Source: SAR324 cluster bacterium
GTDB lineage: Bacteria > SAR324 > JACQKK01
Assembly (NCBI GenBank): GCA_027296185.1
Contig: JAPUJL010000342.1
Coordinates: 1 to 6,511 of the forward strand
Direction: 5' to 3'
Length of the DNA: 6,511 bases
Part shown: piece after piece, positions 5,580-6,511 of the stretch
How the letters are laid out: each line of letters starts with the position of its first letter
Numbering within the stretch: the stretch's first letter is position 1
Program-made: the position numbers and the translations under genes
Notes under the pieces: generated by a model
What the model was told of the DNA's origin: nothing
What the model saw: only the letters and a program-made list of their open reading frames with translations
The model's database searches: none

Positions 5580-6511
5580 ATGCCCCGATTGGTCAACATC
5601 TTCGATGGCCCGGAGGCCTACCGCGATCACCTGGCCACGCTGCCGGAAGAATCCGGCGGGACCGAGGAGGTGGTGGCGGAAATTCTCCGCCGTGTGCGGG
5701 ACGAGGGGGACGCCGCCGTGCTGGAGTACACCGAGCGCTTCGACGGCGTCCGGCCCGCCTCGTTGCGCGTGCCGGAGTCCGAGCTGGAGAGCGCGGTGGC
5801 CTATCTCGATCCGGCGGTGAAGGACGTTTGGATCCAGGCCATCGAGAACATCGAGCGCTTTCATCAGCGGCAGAAGGAGGACAGCCACTTCCAGTTTTTC
5901 GGCGACGGCACGGTGCTGGGGTGGAAGGTGACGCCCATCGACCGGGTGGGGGTCTACATTCCCGGCGGGCAGGCGGTCTATGCCTCGTCGCTGATCATGA
6001 ACGTCGTCCCCGCGCGCATCGCGGGCGTGCCGCGCATCGTGATGGCCACCCCACCGGGCGCGGACGGCCTGCCCCACCGGGACATCCTCGCCGCGGCGGC
6101 GCTGCTCGACTTGCACGAGATCTACATCATCGGCGGGGCACAGGCGGTGGCAGCCCTGGCCTACGGCACGGAGACCGTCCCCAGCGTCTACAAGATCACC
6201 GGGCCGGGCAACCGCTACGTGGCCGAGGCCAAGCGGCAGGTCTATGGGCTGGTGGGGATCGACTCGGTCGCGGGGCCCAGCGAAATTCTGATCCTCTGCG
6301 ACGTCCAGGCGGACACCGAATTCCTGGCACGGGACCTGCTCTCCCAGGCAGAGCACGACAGCGACGCCCGCGCCCTGCTGATCACCACCGATCCCGAGCA
6401 GGCCCGGGCGGTGGCGGCGCGGCTGGAAGAGTTGATTCCGGGCCTGCCCCGCCGGGAGATCATCGAGGGCTCCTTCCGGTCGGGCTCGGCGATCGTCGTG
6501 GTCGAGGCATT
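5580..6511 (+). CDS. hisD: HisD, histidinol dehydrogenase, 3' end outside window
   Basis: The first 310 residues of about 430 are present; the frame is open to the right edge. HisD catalyses the last two steps of histidine synthesis, oxidising L-histidinol to L-histidine with two NAD+ in the cytoplasm. Recognisable blocks are IDRVGVYIPGGQAVYASSLI (about 120-139), IIGGAQAVAALAYGTETV (183-200), YKITGPGNRYVAEAKRQV (204-221), GIDSVAGPSEIL (226-237) and LLSQAEHDSDA (253-263). In the last block Gln256 and His259 correspond to the zinc ligands Gln259 and His262 of the E. coli enzyme. The other zinc ligands and the catalytic His pair lie mostly beyond the window. The start at ATG 5580 gives the usual short N-terminus before the helical region; only a weak GCGAG (5569-5573) precedes it. 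Just 28 bases separate it from the cpoB-like gene, so read-through from the tol cluster is likely. No other his gene is visible. Confidence 0.97.
   Translation, partial: MPRLVNIFDGPEAYRDHLATLPEESGGTEEVVAEILRRVRDEGDAAVLEYTERFDGVRPASLRVPESELESAVAYLDPAVKDVWIQAIENIERFHQRQKEDSHFQFFGDGTVLGWKVTPIDRVGVYIPGGQAVYASSLIMNVVPARIAGVPRIVMATPPGADGLPHRDILAAAALLDLHEIYIIGGAQAVAALAYGTETVPSVYKITGPGNRYVAEAKRQVYGLVGIDSVAGPSEILILCDVQADTEFLARDLLSQAEHDSDARALLITTDPEQARAVAARLEELIPGLPRREIIEGSFRSGSAIVVVEA

Noticed and set aside
5605..5820. A small plus-strand open frame inside hisD.
   Set aside because: It is out of frame with strongly conserved HisD sequence and has no recognisable features.
5511..6356. A long minus-strand open frame (281 codons) opposite hisD.
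   Set aside because: The plus strand encodes conserved HisD blocks; the antisense translation is His/Arg/Gly-rich with no motif.

Overview
The window is a GC-rich (roughly two-thirds G+C by eye) block of densely packed genes, all on the + strand. It holds a nearly complete Tol-Pal cell-envelope cluster followed by the start of a histidine biosynthesis gene. Tol-Pal links the inner membrane, peptidoglycan and outer membrane, so the host is a Gram-negative (diderm) bacterium, most likely a high-GC proteobacterium or a neighbouring phylum. I cannot name a genus from the sequence.

Layout: (1) positions 1-648, the C-terminal part of a Pal/OmpA-type peptidoglycan-binding protein whose start lies left of the window; (2) 649-776, a spacer with a strong 14-bp stem-loop just before tolQ; (3) tolQ (777-1490) and tolR (1493-1933), nearly touching, encoding the proton-driven motor; (4) a 102-bp spacer, then tolA (2036-3064), with an unusual proline-rich central domain; (5) tolB (3016-4485), whose start probably overlaps the end of tolA; (6) a 130-bp spacer, then a cpoB/ybgF-like gene (4616-5551) encoding a predicted lipoprotein with a long coiled coil and TPR-like repeats; (7) hisD (5580 to the right edge, incomplete), histidinol dehydrogenase.

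How the genes work together: TolQ and TolR form the inner-membrane motor that uses proton motive force to move TolA. TolA reaches across the periplasm to TolB and the Pal-type protein, and the CpoB-like protein is a periplasmic partner connecting the system with peptidoglycan synthesis during constriction. HisD is a cytoplasmic metabolic enzyme and is probably only an operon neighbour.

The notable departures from the textbook tolQ-tolR-tolA-tolB-pal-cpoB order are these: a Pal-type gene sits before tolQ and none lies between tolB and cpoB; TolA has a Pro/Ala/Glu-rich domain II; TolB has a divergent N-terminal half and an ill-defined start; the CpoB homologue has a lipobox; and hisD follows directly. 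I found no mobile element, CRISPR array, tRNA or rRNA. This is a variant of a known system rather than a clearly new one.
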